DNA of 28,129 nt, taken from the NCBI GenBank assembly GCA_036652695.1, contig JAVVVJ010000033.1, forward strand, positions 1 through 28,129. The letters run 5' to 3'. This document shows, piece by piece, positions 7,805-16,099 of the stretch. The translations under genes were made by a program, and so were the position numbers. Source of the DNA: Limiplasma sp036652695. GTDB taxonomy: Bacteria; Bacillota; Clostridia; Christensenellales; Aristaeellaceae. Under the pieces are notes generated by a model. That model saw only the letters and a program-made list of their open reading frames with translations, made no database searches and had not been told where the DNA came from. How positions within the stretch are numbered: position 1 is the stretch's first letter; every line of letters begins with the position of its first letter.

Positions 7805-8533
7805 ATGCTTGAACTGCGAAACATCAGCTATGAGGCGGAGGGCAACGAGATTCTCCGCGATGTAAGCCTAACCATCAACGACCGCTTTGTAGCGGTGACC
7901 GGCCCCAACGGCGGTGGAAAATCCACCTTGGCAAAGATCATTATGGGCATGGTGACGCCCACGAGCGGTCAAATTTTTCTGGATGGGGAGGAGCTTACCA
8001 ACCTATCCATCACTGAACGCGCCAACCGCGGCATCAGCTATGCCTTTCAGCAGCCTGTGCACTTCAAGGGCCTGCGCGTGAAGGATCTGCTCAATTTGGC
8101 CTGCGGCAAGGATACCGGCCTCTGCGATGCCTGCCAAGTGCTGAGCGAGGTGGGGCTTTGCGCGCGCGATTATCTGGAGCGCGAGCTGAACAACACGCTT
8201 TCCGGCGGCGAGCTGAAGCGCATCGAAATTGCCATGTCGCTGGCGCGAGGCGCGAAGCTCTCCATCTTTGACGAACCGGAGGCGGGGATCGACCTGTGGA
8301 GCTTCCAAAACCTCATTCATGTTTTTGAAAAGATGGAGGAACGCCTGCACGGCAATATTCTCATCATCAGCCACCAAGAACGTGTGCTGAACATCGCCGA
8401 TAAGATCGTATACATAAAGGGCGGCACTGTGGAGCGCTATGGCACGCGCGAGGAAATCCTGCCGGAAATCTTTGCGGGCGAGCATGTCTGCGACATGCTG
8501 ACCGATAAGCTGCTCCCCGCCGCCAAAAAATAA
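7805..8533 (+). CDS. sufC: SufC-like Fe-S cluster assembly ATPase
   Basis: SufC is the ABC-type ATPase that drives scaffold rearrangement during Fe-S cluster building in the cytoplasm. The 242 residues show Walker A GPNGGGKST (33-41), Q-loop YAFQQPVHFKGL, signature LSGGELKRIEIAM (132-144), Walker B LSIFDEPEAGID (152-163) and H-loop His190. The SGGELKR plus 'DEPEAGID' combination is characteristic of SufC rather than of transporters. The ribosome binding site is AGGGAGGA. The gene is paired with a SufB/D-like scaffold 26 bases downstream and there is no sufS or sufU nearby. That matches the minimal two-gene SUF-like arrangement (SmsC/SmsB) of anaerobic Clostridia and archaea. Confidence 0.93.
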   Translation: MLELRNISYEAEGNEILRDVSLTINDRFVAVTGPNGGGKSTLAKIIMGMVTPTSGQIFLDGEELTNLSITERANRGISYAFQQPVHFKGLRVKDLLNLACGKDTGLCDACQVLSEVGLCARDYLERELNNTLSGGELKRIEIAMSLARGAKLSIFDEPEAGIDLWSFQNLIHVFEKMEERLHGNILIISHQERVLNIADKIVYIKGGTVERYGTREEILPEIFAGEHVCDMLTDKLLPAAKK

Positions 8534-8559
8534 TGCGTTTGCGAAAGGATGGTTCATTG

Positions 8560-9477
8560 ATGGACGCGATTGAAAAAAGACTGCTAAGCGAGGTCGCGGA
8601 GCTTGACGCGCTGCCTAGCGGCGCATACAACATCCGCATGAACGGCAAGAGCGCCGCGCGCAATACCACCGCAACGATCGATATTCAGCCCAAAGCTGAT
8701 CAACCGGGCATCGACATCCGCATCGCGGCGGGCACGGTGAACGAAAGCGTTCACATCCCCGTCATCATCAGCGAAAGCGGACTGACCGAGAGCGTCTACA
8801 ACGATTTTTTTGTGGGCGAAAACTGCGATGTAACCATCGTGGCCGGATGCGGCATCCACAACTGCGGCGGCAGCGACAGCGAGCACGATGGCATTCACCG
8901 CTTTTTCATCGGCGAAAACAGCAAGGTGCGCTATATTGAAAAGCACTACGGCGAGGGCGAAGGGCGCGGCAAGCGCCTGATGAACCCCACTACGGTGGTG
9001 GAGCTAAAGCCCGGCGCGCATATGGAAATGGAAACCACACAGATCGCAGGCATTGACGATACCCTGCGCACCACCTCCGCTACGCTTGCGCAGGGCGCTA
9101 GCTTGGTGATTCACGAAAAGATCATGACCACCGGCACGCAGCAGGCGCGCACAGATTTCACCGCCGATTTAAACGGCGCGGGCTGCACCTGCAACATCAT
9201 CAGCCGAAGCGTGGCGAAGGATCACAGCCGCCAAAGCTTTATCAGCCGCCTCAACGGCAACGCGCCCTGCGCCGGGCATACCGAGTGCGACGCCATCCTC
9301 ATGGATAGCGCAAGCGTCCTCGCAAGCCCTCAGCTCACCGCCAACCACCTTGACGCCTCCTTGATCCACGAGGCCGCAATCGGCAAAATCGCCGGAGAGC
9401 AGCTCGTAAAGCTCATGACGCTTGGGCTAACGGAAAAGGAAGCCGAAGAACAAATCATCAACGGCTTCCTGAGCTAA
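8560..9477 (+). CDS. SufB/SufD-family Fe-S scaffold protein (minimal SUF, SmsB-like)
   Basis: This 305-residue protein carries the SufBD core beta-helix on which Fe-S clusters are assembled with the SufC-like ATPase upstream. Diagnostic segments are CAGHTECDAILMD (237-249), which aligns with the SufB Cys that accepts sulfur, and HEAAIGKI (270-277), matching the conserved HEA..SKI/GRI element. It is shorter than SufB because the N-terminal extension is missing, and one protein probably replaces both SufB and SufD as a homodimer. The start at 8560 follows GAAAGGATGG. An in-frame ATG at 8533 overlaps the sufC stop but has no binding site. Assignment of the Cys role is from family knowledge. Confidence 0.88.
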   Translation: MDAIEKRLLSEVAELDALPSGAYNIRMNGKSAARNTTATIDIQPKADQPGIDIRIAAGTVNESVHIPVIISESGLTESVYNDFFVGENCDVTIVAGCGIHNCGGSDSEHDGIHRFFIGENSKVRYIEKHYGEGEGRGKRLMNPTTVVELKPGAHMEMETTQIAGIDDTLRTTSATLAQGASLVIHEKIMTTGTQQARTDFTADLNGAGCTCNIISRSVAKDHSRQSFISRLNGNAPCAGHTECDAILMDSASVLASPQLTANHLDASLIHEAAIGKIAGEQLVKLMTLGLTEKEAEEQIINGFLS

Positions 9478-9483
9478 TTCAGT

Positions 9484-10401
9484 TTATTTTCTTGGCAGCC
9501 TTGCGTTGAGCCACGCGATCAGATCCTCCCATACCTCTTCCTTGTTTAGCTCGTTGAATAGCTCATGTCTGGCCTCCGGGTAGAGCTTGAGCGTCAAATC
9601 CTTCACGCCCACCGCGCGAATCTCATCCGCTACCTTTTGTACCCCCGAGCCATTTTTGCCAACGGGATCAAGCGCACCGGAAAATATCAAAACCGGAATG
9701 TCCTTCTTCATCGCGCCGATGCGCTTGGGATACAGGCGCTTGAGGCCGCTGAACATATCGCGATAGCCGCGCGCGGTAAACACAAAGCCGCACTGGGGAT
9801 CAGCCACGTACAAATCCACCTGCGCGGGGTCGCGCGTGAGCCAATCGCAATCCGTGCGCGGATTTTCAAACTGCTTGTTGTTTGCGGAAAAAACCAAATT
9901 GTGCAGCACCTTGCTGGGCTTCTCCCCCATGCCCAAGGCGCATTGCAGCCCTGCAACCGATCCGCCCACCGCAACGATGGGCGGATCGAAATGTCCCGTT
10001 CCGCTCAAAATCACGCCCCGCAGCCCCTGCTCATATTTCAAGCAGTAGCCTCGCATCACAAAGCTGCCCATGCTGTGCCCCAGCATAAAATAGGGCAGGT
10101 TGGGAAATTCCTTGTGAACCTGCGTGCGCAGGGCATGGGTGTCATCCAACAGAGCGTCCCAGCCATTATGCTTTGCAAAGTAGCCCTTGATAGCCGCGCC
10201 CTTGCCGTGACCCAGATGCGTGTGCCCCACCACGATATACCCCGCCGCGTTCAGCCTTTTGGCGGTCGCGTCGTAGCGGTCAATATGCTCCGCCATGCCA
10301 TGCACCAGCTGCACAATGCCTTTGGCTTTGCCCTCCGCTGGCCAAAGCCGCTTTTCCAGCTTCGCGCCTGTAACGGACGTAAACGTTCCTTCCACTGCCA
10401 T
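9484..10401 (-). CDS. Alpha/beta hydrolase, monoacylglycerol-lipase-like
   Basis: A 305-residue cytoplasmic serine hydrolase of the Hydrolase_4 / lysophospholipase (COG2267) type. The nucleophile elbow is GHSMGS with Ser110, the acid is Asp245 in SGALDPVG and the base is His279 in EARHELFNE. The oxyanion segment QLVHGMAEHIDRY (31-43) and GHTHLGHGKG are also family hallmarks. These enzymes hydrolyse monoacylglycerols, lysophospholipids or other esters; the substrate here is not determined. There is no signal peptide. The start is preceded by AAAGGGAGGG. It is the last gene of the minus-strand run and its stop lies 6 bases from the stop of the converging scaffold gene. Confidence 0.9.
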   Translation of the reverse strand: MAVEGTFTSVTGAKLEKRLWPAEGKAKGIVQLVHGMAEHIDRYDATAKRLNAAGYIVVGHTHLGHGKGAAIKGYFAKHNGWDALLDDTHALRTQVHKEFPNLPYFMLGHSMGSFVMRGYCLKYEQGLRGVILSGTGHFDPPIVAVGGSVAGLQCALGMGEKPSKVLHNLVFSANNKQFENPRTDCDWLTRDPAQVDLYVADPQCGFVFTARGYRDMFSGLKRLYPKRIGAMKKDIPVLIFSGALDPVGKNGSGVQKVADEIRAVGVKDLTLKLYPEARHELFNELNKEEVWEDLIAWLNARLPRK

Positions 10402-10428
10402 AAAAAAACCCTCCCTTTGTACTTGTGA

Positions 10429-12264
10429 TCATTTCGCGCGCAATTTTGCTGTTTCCATTATACCCTGTTTTTCTCGCGCTGCAAAGAAGGATTTTTCAGG
10501 CGCTTTTTTGAACGCGTGCGCCGCGAGCACCGGCACCGTATAGAAAAAGCCGAGCATATAGCGCATGATCGCCACCGGCCCTAGGAGGTTGGTCGCCCAC
10601 AGCGCCAGCAAAAAGCCGCACGCAAGCGCATCTGCCCAACGCCTGCGCACAATGGCAAGCCCCGCAAGCGCTAGGCAGACCCATACCATGAACGCCGTAT
10701 CGGACAGCAGCCGCATACCGGGCAGGCCGCTCAGCGTGCGCTCATACGCCTCATAGGGCGCGCGCAGGCCGGGGAGAAGCGCTTCTTCCTCTATGGGGTA
10801 CATTTCCAGCTGCTCGCAGCCCAGCACAATATGGTAGCGCATTGCCGCTCCGGGCAGGTAGTAGGGCAGGTTCTGCACTAAAAACGCCTCCGCATACAGG
10901 GCGGGATTGCGTAAGCCGAGGTTCAGCCACAAGGAGAAATATCTTCCCACATCGCCGTAGAAGGCATTATCATCCATGGCCCATTTGATGGGGTCGGCAA
11001 ACTGCGGATCATAGATGGAGGCGACGTCATCCGCGTACAGCTCGCCGACGGCCGCCCATTCATCCGGAGTTAGGCAATCGGGGTTATGCGTTACCACGCG
11101 CGCCACCTGCTGCAAGGGGATGGATAGCATCTCCACGGAGCTTCCACCCTCCGCCTCCACGGCGGCAGCCAGCCCCCAGCCGCACCCAAGGTACACCGCA
11201 ACGGTGCACGCGCAGATCAGCGCCGCCCGGCCGCGCCGCCCCTTTGCCGCGAGGATGGCAAAGGGCAGCAGCAGCGCAAAAGCGTAAACGCCGTTGTTGC
11301 GCATGAGCATCATCCCCACGCCGGAGGCGATAAAGCCAGCGACGCGCCATGGCGAGCAAAGCCCCGCGCCGCCCTCTTGCCACAGGTTGATCAGCTGTAG
11401 CACAAAAACCAGCACCAGCCCGCCAAAGAGCACGTCCTTGGTGGCGCTGAACGACCAAAGCGGAAACAGCGGAAACAGCGCGAAGAAGCCAAGCACGCAA
11501 AGCCGCGCGCCAAGCCCCACGCCGCGCCGCCAAAGCCAATGGCACGCATAGCCGAGCATGGCGGCCAGCAGCGCCATCTGCACCCCGCAATAAAGCGCCA
11601 GCCCCGCGCCCATCGAATCCCACCCCAGCCCAAGCTCTAGGCAGCGGCTCAAAAACAGCGTGTGCAGCAGTGGGTGCTGCTGCGTAAGGCAGCCATCGAT
11701 ATAGGTTTCAAACTGCGTGGGCGCGTCATAACGGAAGGTGCCCGGCCAAAAGGCCAGCCACACGGGCGCCCAGCAAAGCAGCAACAGCAAAAACGCCGCA
11801 AAGCCGTTGCCGCAGAGGCGGCTAAACGCCGTTTCCGGCTTTTGCGGACAACCCTCGCCGCGCTTGCAGCTTGCCATGAGCGCCGTGTAGCAAACCGCAA
11901 GGAACGCGCCAAGAAGCACCGTAAAGATAGCCACGGTCAGCAGCCTGCCCAGCGCCTCCCCCACCGCGAACGGCGGAAAAGCGCCATCGCGCTCCAGCAG
12001 CGAGCCGTAAACAACGAAGCACGCATATCCAAAGCCCAACGGGTACGCCACCGCGTTCACACGCCGTGCGCGGCAGTTGAAGCCGCGTGAAAGCAGCATC
12101 CAAAACCCGGCGGCAACTACCAGCGTGAGCGCGCTCCCCGCCACGGAGGGCAAGTCCTGCGGCAGGGCAAGCACGGCGGGCAGCCGCCACGCAGCCAGCA
12201 GCGCAATGCTCAGCGTGAGCACGTGCCTCACGCCAGCCTTCCTCATAGGCAGCATCGTTCTCAT
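10429..12264 (-). CDS. Polytopic membrane protein, DUF6020-like (GT-C-type fold likely)
   Basis: A 611-residue protein with roughly 12 or more hydrophobic segments. After about six helices comes the motif WAPVWLAFWPGTFRYDAP followed by TQF...QQHPLLHTL. An acidic or aromatic residue pattern next to 'PG...D...Q...HP' in the first large loop is what DUF6020 proteins and other GT-C-fold lipid-linked sugar transferases show. The C-terminal half has an extracytoplasmic region (about 370-500) followed by further helices. The enzymatic role is inferred from fold only; no donor or acceptor is known. The start at 12264 has a weak AAGAAAG site very close to a candidate promoter, and Met4 or Met7 could be the true start. 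The hydrolase gene begins 27 bases downstream. Confidence 0.8.
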   Translation of the reverse strand: MRTMLPMRKAGVRHVLTLSIALLAAWRLPAVLALPQDLPSVAGSALTLVVAAGFWMLLSRGFNCRARRVNAVAYPLGFGYACFVVYGSLLERDGAFPPFAVGEALGRLLTVAIFTVLLGAFLAVCYTALMASCKRGEGCPQKPETAFSRLCGNGFAAFLLLLLCWAPVWLAFWPGTFRYDAPTQFETYIDGCLTQQHPLLHTLFLSRCLELGLGWDSMGAGLALYCGVQMALLAAMLGYACHWLWRRGVGLGARLCVLGFFALFPLFPLWSFSATKDVLFGGLVLVFVLQLINLWQEGGAGLCSPWRVAGFIASGVGMMLMRNNGVYAFALLLPFAILAAKGRRGRAALICACTVAVYLGCGWGLAAAVEAEGGSSVEMLSIPLQQVARVVTHNPDCLTPDEWAAVGELYADDVASIYDPQFADPIKWAMDDNAFYGDVGRYFSLWLNLGLRNPALYAEAFLVQNLPYYLPGAAMRYHIVLGCEQLEMYPIEEEALLPGLRAPYEAYERTLSGLPGMRLLSDTAFMVWVCLALAGLAIVRRRWADALACGFLLALWATNLLGPVAIMRYMLGFFYTVPVLAAHAFKKAPEKSFFAAREKQGIMETAKLRAK

Positions 12265-12272
12265 CTTTCTTT

Positions 12273-12300
12273 CTTATACTAATCTAAGTCTAAAATGCAA
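12273..12300 (-). promoter_or_regulatory. Candidate promoter for the DUF6020-like gene
   Basis: On the minus strand TTGCAT (12300-12295) and TATAAG (12278-12273) are 16 bases apart, in a 92-base AT-rich gap between acpS and this gene. The -10 box ends only 8 bases before the annotated ATG, so a transcript from here would be leaderless or start at an internal Met. Confidence 0.4.
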
Positions 12301-12356
12301 CGCAGACCACGGGCAAAAGATGCCATAGATGCTTGCGTTTTAGCGCAAGATTCGTA

Positions 12357-12728
12357 TTATTCCAGCACCGCCACGGCGGCGGCAAGCCCCGCCTCATGGC
12401 TGAGCGTAAGGAACGCGCGCGTCGCGCCCAGCTCAAGCAGCTTCTGTGCCGCCGCGCCCGCAAGGGCATAGCGCGGGGCGCCGCCTTCCTCATGCACAAC
12501 GCCAATATCGCTCAGCGGAATCCCGCCGCCAAGCCCCACGCCCGCCGCTTTTAAAAAAGCCTCTTTTGCCGCAAAAATAGCCGCCGCGCTCTGCGCGCCC
12601 ACCGCGCCCCGGTTGGCGATATAGGCACGCTCCTCCAGCGTAAAAAAGCGCTGCAAAAAGGCATCGCCCTTTTGCAGCGTGCGCTCGATGCGCGCAATCT
12701 CGCACAGATCCATGCCCAGTCCAATCAT
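12357..12728 (-). CDS. acpS: Holo-[acyl-carrier-protein] synthase
   Basis: AcpS transfers 4'-phosphopantetheine from coenzyme A to a serine of acyl carrier protein, activating fatty-acid synthesis. The 123-residue product has the family landmarks GLGMDLCEIARIE at the N-terminus (Asp7 is the metal ligand), FTLEERAYI, FAAKEAFLKAAGVGLGGG with the catalytic Lys/Glu pair, and a C-terminal LTLSHEAGLAAAVAVLE. Length is exactly typical. The start at 12728 follows GGGAGAAA and overlaps the stop of the upstream P1 peptidase by ATGA. The longer open frame reaching 12794 lies inside that peptidase and is rejected. Confidence 0.95.
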   Translation of the reverse strand: MIGLGMDLCEIARIERTLQKGDAFLQRFFTLEERAYIANRGAVGAQSAAAIFAAKEAFLKAAGVGLGGGIPLSDIGVVHEEGGAPRYALAGAAAQKLLELGATRAFLTLSHEAGLAAAVAVLE

Positions 12729-13684
12729 GCGTTTCTCCCTGCCATCACGGCGTTGCAGATCGCGCGCGCCATGACCTCGGCAGCGGCGGCGCAAAGCTGA
12801 ATTTGATTTACATCCTCGTCCATGCGCCCCGTTGCCAGCGCAAACACCGTATCGCCATCCATCTGCGTATGCACGGGGCGAATGGCGCGTGCAAGGCCAT
12901 CGTGCGCACAGGTCGCCATGCGCTTCGCCTGCGCCTTGGTGAGAGAGGCATCAGTCGCGACAACGGCAATGGTGGTGTTTTGTCCCGTGGTTGTGGGAAT
13001 CTTTAGCATATCCGGCACGGGCGCCTCGCCATACAGCAAGCCCTCGCAAAGCACAGGCTTGCCATTTGGCAGCGTACCGCTGGCCAGCGGCTTGCCCGTG
13101 CGGATGTCAAACACATCCCCGCAAGCGTTGACAGCAGCGATTGCGCCCACGGTAACGCCACAGCTCAGCGTGATGCTCGCCGTGCCCACGCCGCTCTGCG
13201 CGGGCACCGTGCCGGGCACCAGCTTGCCGACCGTCGCGCCCGTTCCCGCGCCATGCGCGCCCTGCTGCACATCCTTGCCGGCGGCATGGCAGGCCGCAAG
13301 ACCCATCGCCGCATCCGGCCGCACATGCGCGTTGCCAACCCCCAAATCATACAGCACCGCGCCGGGCACAATGGGCACGCGGCACACGCCCATATCCAAG
13401 CCCACGCCGCGCTCCTCCAAAAACGCCATTACACCCGTAGCCGCCGCCAGTCCATAGGCGCTGCCGCCCGCCAGCAGCACGGCGTTGGCACGCTCCACCG
13501 TGTTTTCCGGCTGACAGAGATCCGTTTCGCGCGTGCCGGGCGCGGCACCGCGCACATCCGCGCCGATCACCGCGCCATCGTGGCTGGCTAGCACTACGGT
13601 TACACCCGTTTTCGCCGCCCGATTTTCCGCCTGCCCCACCCGAATGCCATGTACCTTGGTAATGCTTCCTTCAAACAGCGTCAT
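12725..13684 (-). CDS. P1-family (S58, DmpA/NylC-type) aminopeptidase
   Basis: A 319-residue member of the N-terminal-nucleophile P1 family. These proenzymes cut themselves into two chains, exposing a Thr or Ser nucleophile, and hydrolyse peptides or amides. Visible landmarks are the N-terminal GIRVGQAEN, the long Gly-rich stretch GADVRGAAPGTRETDL (41-56), VLLAGGSAYGLAAATGVM (69-86), GAHGAGTGATVGK (142-154) and GQNTTIAVVATDASL. The likely self-cleavage is between Asn236 and Thr237. Length is typical. The start follows GGGAGGG and the stop overlaps the acpS start. Its natural substrate is unknown; the position next to acpS and birA looks like simple operon packing. Confidence 0.9.
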   Translation of the reverse strand: MTLFEGSITKVHGIRVGQAENRAAKTGVTVVLASHDGAVIGADVRGAAPGTRETDLCQPENTVERANAVLLAGGSAYGLAAATGVMAFLEERGVGLDMGVCRVPIVPGAVLYDLGVGNAHVRPDAAMGLAACHAAGKDVQQGAHGAGTGATVGKLVPGTVPAQSGVGTASITLSCGVTVGAIAAVNACGDVFDIRTGKPLASGTLPNGKPVLCEGLLYGEAPVPDMLKIPTTTGQNTTIAVVATDASLTKAQAKRMATCAHDGLARAIRPVHTQMDGDTVFALATGRMDEDVNQIQLCAAAAEVMARAICNAVMAGRNA

Positions 13685-13723
13685 TGCAAACCCTCCCTTT
13701 CATTAGGCCTTGCCCAAAAAAGT

Positions 13724-15055
13724 TCACTCGTAACGATCAATATCCACGGAATCCAGTCCGAAATATTTGGCGTAATAGATGTTCGCAAAATACTGAGGAT
13801 CCTCCGTCAGCTCCAGCAGACCATCAAACGCGTCATAGCGCGTGCGCCCCTCAATGGAGAAGGTTACCGCGTCGCGCACACCCGCGTCACGCTGGGCACA
13901 GACATCCTCCACACGCGCCTGAGCAAGGCGCATACGGTTGTAATTTTCAGGAAGCGCTTGCAGGGCGTTGAACACGAACGCAAGGCATAGGCTGAGCACA
14001 AAGGCCTGCCAAATTGGCTTTCGCACACGCACCAGCTCGTGCGATACCACACCGCAGGCGCTCACAAGAAGCACAATGGGGCCCAGAACGGCGCGGTCGG
14101 GGTAGTAGTTGGAGAAGAGCATCGCCGCGTTGCACGCCAGCGCCGAAAGAAACAGCCCAACCGAGAAGGCCAACCGATCAACACCCGCACCCTCGTAATA
14201 CGCAACCGCCAGCAGCGCAAAGTAGACGACCGTAAGGCCGAAGAGATATTCAAAGAAGCCATCAATGGTCGCCACAAAGCGATCCATGTAGAAGCCCATC
14301 AGGCCCTCTGTGCCAGAAAGGCGGCTGATGCTGCCATGATCGGCCGGGGAGAGCACCAGCAGCAGCCAACCCGCCAACACGCAGCCGGTGACCAGCACCA
14401 TCCATGCCTTCAGCCCGCGCTTGCGGATGAGCAGCCACAGGATGCACAGCCCCATCATCATCATGCCGGCGGCAGAGAAATTCTCGCTCATGTTGCCGAA
14501 GAGAAGCGCGCCAACGCACAGCAAAACCTGCCCCGGCACGGAAGGCCGATCCTTGCCGCGAAAAACCGCATTTGCAAACGGAATCAGCAGGTACACCAGC
14601 AGCGTAGCCGCCCAAAGGTAGTTTGCCGAGCCTGCCAGCCAGAGCATATCCTGCCCAAACGCTGGCGGCAGCAGGAAAATCGCGCTCTGAATCGCCAACA
14701 AAAGCCCACAGTCATACCGCCTGTCCGGGCGTGCAAGCAGGTAAAGCCCCACGATGAACGCCACATACACCAGCGCATTGCACAGATCAAACGCGAAAAG
14801 CGGCAACAGGCAAAACAGCTGCACCACAAAATGCGGCACGTAGCGGCCATTCATCACCTGCCCATGCTGAATCAGCGAGGGGATGATCTCCGTGACCGAC
14901 GTCAGGCGCTCGCCCGTGGCAAAGCTATAGGCGTACATATAATCGTCCGCGACCGGCGGGGTAAGCGCGTTGAGCGCCACCATCAGCAGAAAAACCGCGG
15001 ATAGGATGGCAATAAAACATTTTTTGCGGACACCCTCGCTCATTTTGATTTCCAT
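13724..15055 (-). CDS. Polytopic membrane protein, DUF6056-like
   Basis: A 443-residue membrane protein with about ten hydrophobic segments. Landmarks are VADDYMYAYSF near residue 35, NGRYVPHFVVQ, and DMLWLAGSANYLWAATLLVYL. The 'DDY', 'GRY' and 'W(L/A)xGSxNYLW' elements in this order are those of DUF6056 proteins, which resemble GT-C glycosyltransferases with an acidic pair in the first outer loop. The start at 15055 is chosen because AAGGAG lies eight bases upstream. The open frame continues to 15109, overlapping the birA stop, but has no site there. Together with the DUF6020-like protein it makes two GT-C-like membrane proteins in one gene run, pointing to cell-surface polymer work by inference. 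Confidence 0.8.
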   Translation of the reverse strand: MEIKMSEGVRKKCFIAILSAVFLLMVALNALTPPVADDYMYAYSFATGERLTSVTEIIPSLIQHGQVMNGRYVPHFVVQLFCLLPLFAFDLCNALVYVAFIVGLYLLARPDRRYDCGLLLAIQSAIFLLPPAFGQDMLWLAGSANYLWAATLLVYLLIPFANAVFRGKDRPSVPGQVLLCVGALLFGNMSENFSAAGMMMMGLCILWLLIRKRGLKAWMVLVTGCVLAGWLLLVLSPADHGSISRLSGTEGLMGFYMDRFVATIDGFFEYLFGLTVVYFALLAVAYYEGAGVDRLAFSVGLFLSALACNAAMLFSNYYPDRAVLGPIVLLVSACGVVSHELVRVRKPIWQAFVLSLCLAFVFNALQALPENYNRMRLAQARVEDVCAQRDAGVRDAVTFSIEGRTRYDAFDGLLELTEDPQYFANIYYAKYFGLDSVDIDRYE

Positions 15056-15101
15056 TTGATCTGTCTCCTTCTTTTGCAGCAATTCAGCCTTCCACGGCGC
15101 G

Positions 15102-16097
15102 TCACACATACCCCATCAGCCCGCGCACGGAGACATCTCCGCTGAGCACTCGGCATTCTGCGCCGCCCTCGTCCGTTACGATGAGCGCGCCCGTATCGTC
15201 GATGCGCTTTGCGGTGCCGATCAGCTCCAGCCCAATTCCGCTGACGCGCACGCGCGCACCCAGCGTGACCGAGCGGCGCAGGTATTCAGGCATGATGCCG
15301 GTTAGCCCTTCGCGCTCCAGCGCGTCGATGGCATCCTCCATGCGTTTTAGGTATGCCAGCAGCAGCGCACGGCGGCAAATGGGCGGCGTTGAAGGCTCCT
15401 CGCGGCGGCATTCCAGCAATAGCGAGGTGGCCTTCTCCGCCAGCTCCCCCGCAAAGGTAGGCTGGTTTACGTTCACGCCCACGCCCGGCACCACAAACTC
15501 CACGCCATCGATATCGGCGGAAAGCTCGCTTAGAATGCCCACGCATTTTTTGCCACCAAGCACAATATCGTTAGGCCATTTGATGCCCGGATGGAGCATA
15601 GGGCATACGTCCTCCACCGCGCCCGCAATGGCAACGGCGGCAGCCAACGTACAAAGCTGCGCCTGTTCGGTGGGCAGCTTGGGGCGCAGCACCAGAGATT
15701 GCAAAAGCGCTTCGCCGCGCGCCGCCTCCCACGCGCGTTGAAGTCTGCCGCGCCCCGCCGTTTGCAGCTCGCACAGCACAAGGCTGCCATGCGGCGCGCC
15801 CGCGCGTGCCAGCTCCTTTGCGCGCGCGTTGGTGCTGCCCAGCTCCTCGGCATAGCAAAGCTCTCCCCGCCCAGCCCAGCGCGTTGACAGCTCCCGCCGC
15901 ACATAGCCCGGCAAAAGGCTGTTGGGCGCTGGTTCCAGCCGATAGCCTCGCTTGCCAGCCGAGGTAATTTCATACCCTTGGGCGCGAAGCTTCTCCATGC
16001 GCTTCCAAACCGCGCCGCGTGTCATGCCAAGATCGGCGCAGAGCTTTTCGCCAGATACATAGGCTGTGGTGGACAGCATTTCAAGCAACGGCTCCAT
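15102..16097 (-). CDS. birA: Bifunctional biotin-[acetyl-CoA-carboxylase] ligase and biotin repressor
   Basis: BirA attaches biotin to carboxylase carrier domains through biotinyl-AMP and, with its helix-turn-helix domain, represses biotin genes. The 331 residues show an N-terminal winged helix (1-50, with GMTRGAVWKRMEKLRAQGY). They then show the catalytic core with GSTN (87-90), QTAGRGR (112-118), KWPND (173-177), GGKKCVGIL (181-189) and GVGVNVN (205-211). A C-terminal SH3-like domain of about 45 residues follows. The loop after GRGR reads LQRAW where many homologues have R-G-R-x-W, a mild variant. The gene starts two bases after the queH stop. No biotin operator is seen in the window. Confidence 0.94.
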   Translation of the reverse strand: MEPLLEMLSTTAYVSGEKLCADLGMTRGAVWKRMEKLRAQGYEITSAGKRGYRLEPAPNSLLPGYVRRELSTRWAGRGELCYAEELGSTNARAKELARAGAPHGSLVLCELQTAGRGRLQRAWEAARGEALLQSLVLRPKLPTEQAQLCTLAAAVAIAGAVEDVCPMLHPGIKWPNDIVLGGKKCVGILSELSADIDGVEFVVPGVGVNVNQPTFAGELAEKATSLLLECRREEPSTPPICRRALLLAYLKRMEDAIDALEREGLTGIMPEYLRRSVTLGARVRVSGIGLELIGTAKRIDDTGALIVTDEGGAECRVLSGDVSVRGLMGYV

Positions 16098-16099
16098 CT

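Noticed and set aside
9565..10428. 287-codon plus-strand open frame opposite the hydrolase
   Set aside because: The minus-strand hydrolase has a full catalytic triad and ribosome binding site; the plus frame is its shadow.
12332..12349. Hairpin CTTGCG/CGCAAG after acpS as a terminator
   Set aside because: Stem of six pairs and no T tract on the minus strand; too weak to call.
14039..15004. 321-codon plus-strand open frame opposite the DUF6056-like gene
   Set aside because: Gln/Arg/His-rich translation typical of the reverse of a hydrophobic membrane gene; no binding site or family signal.
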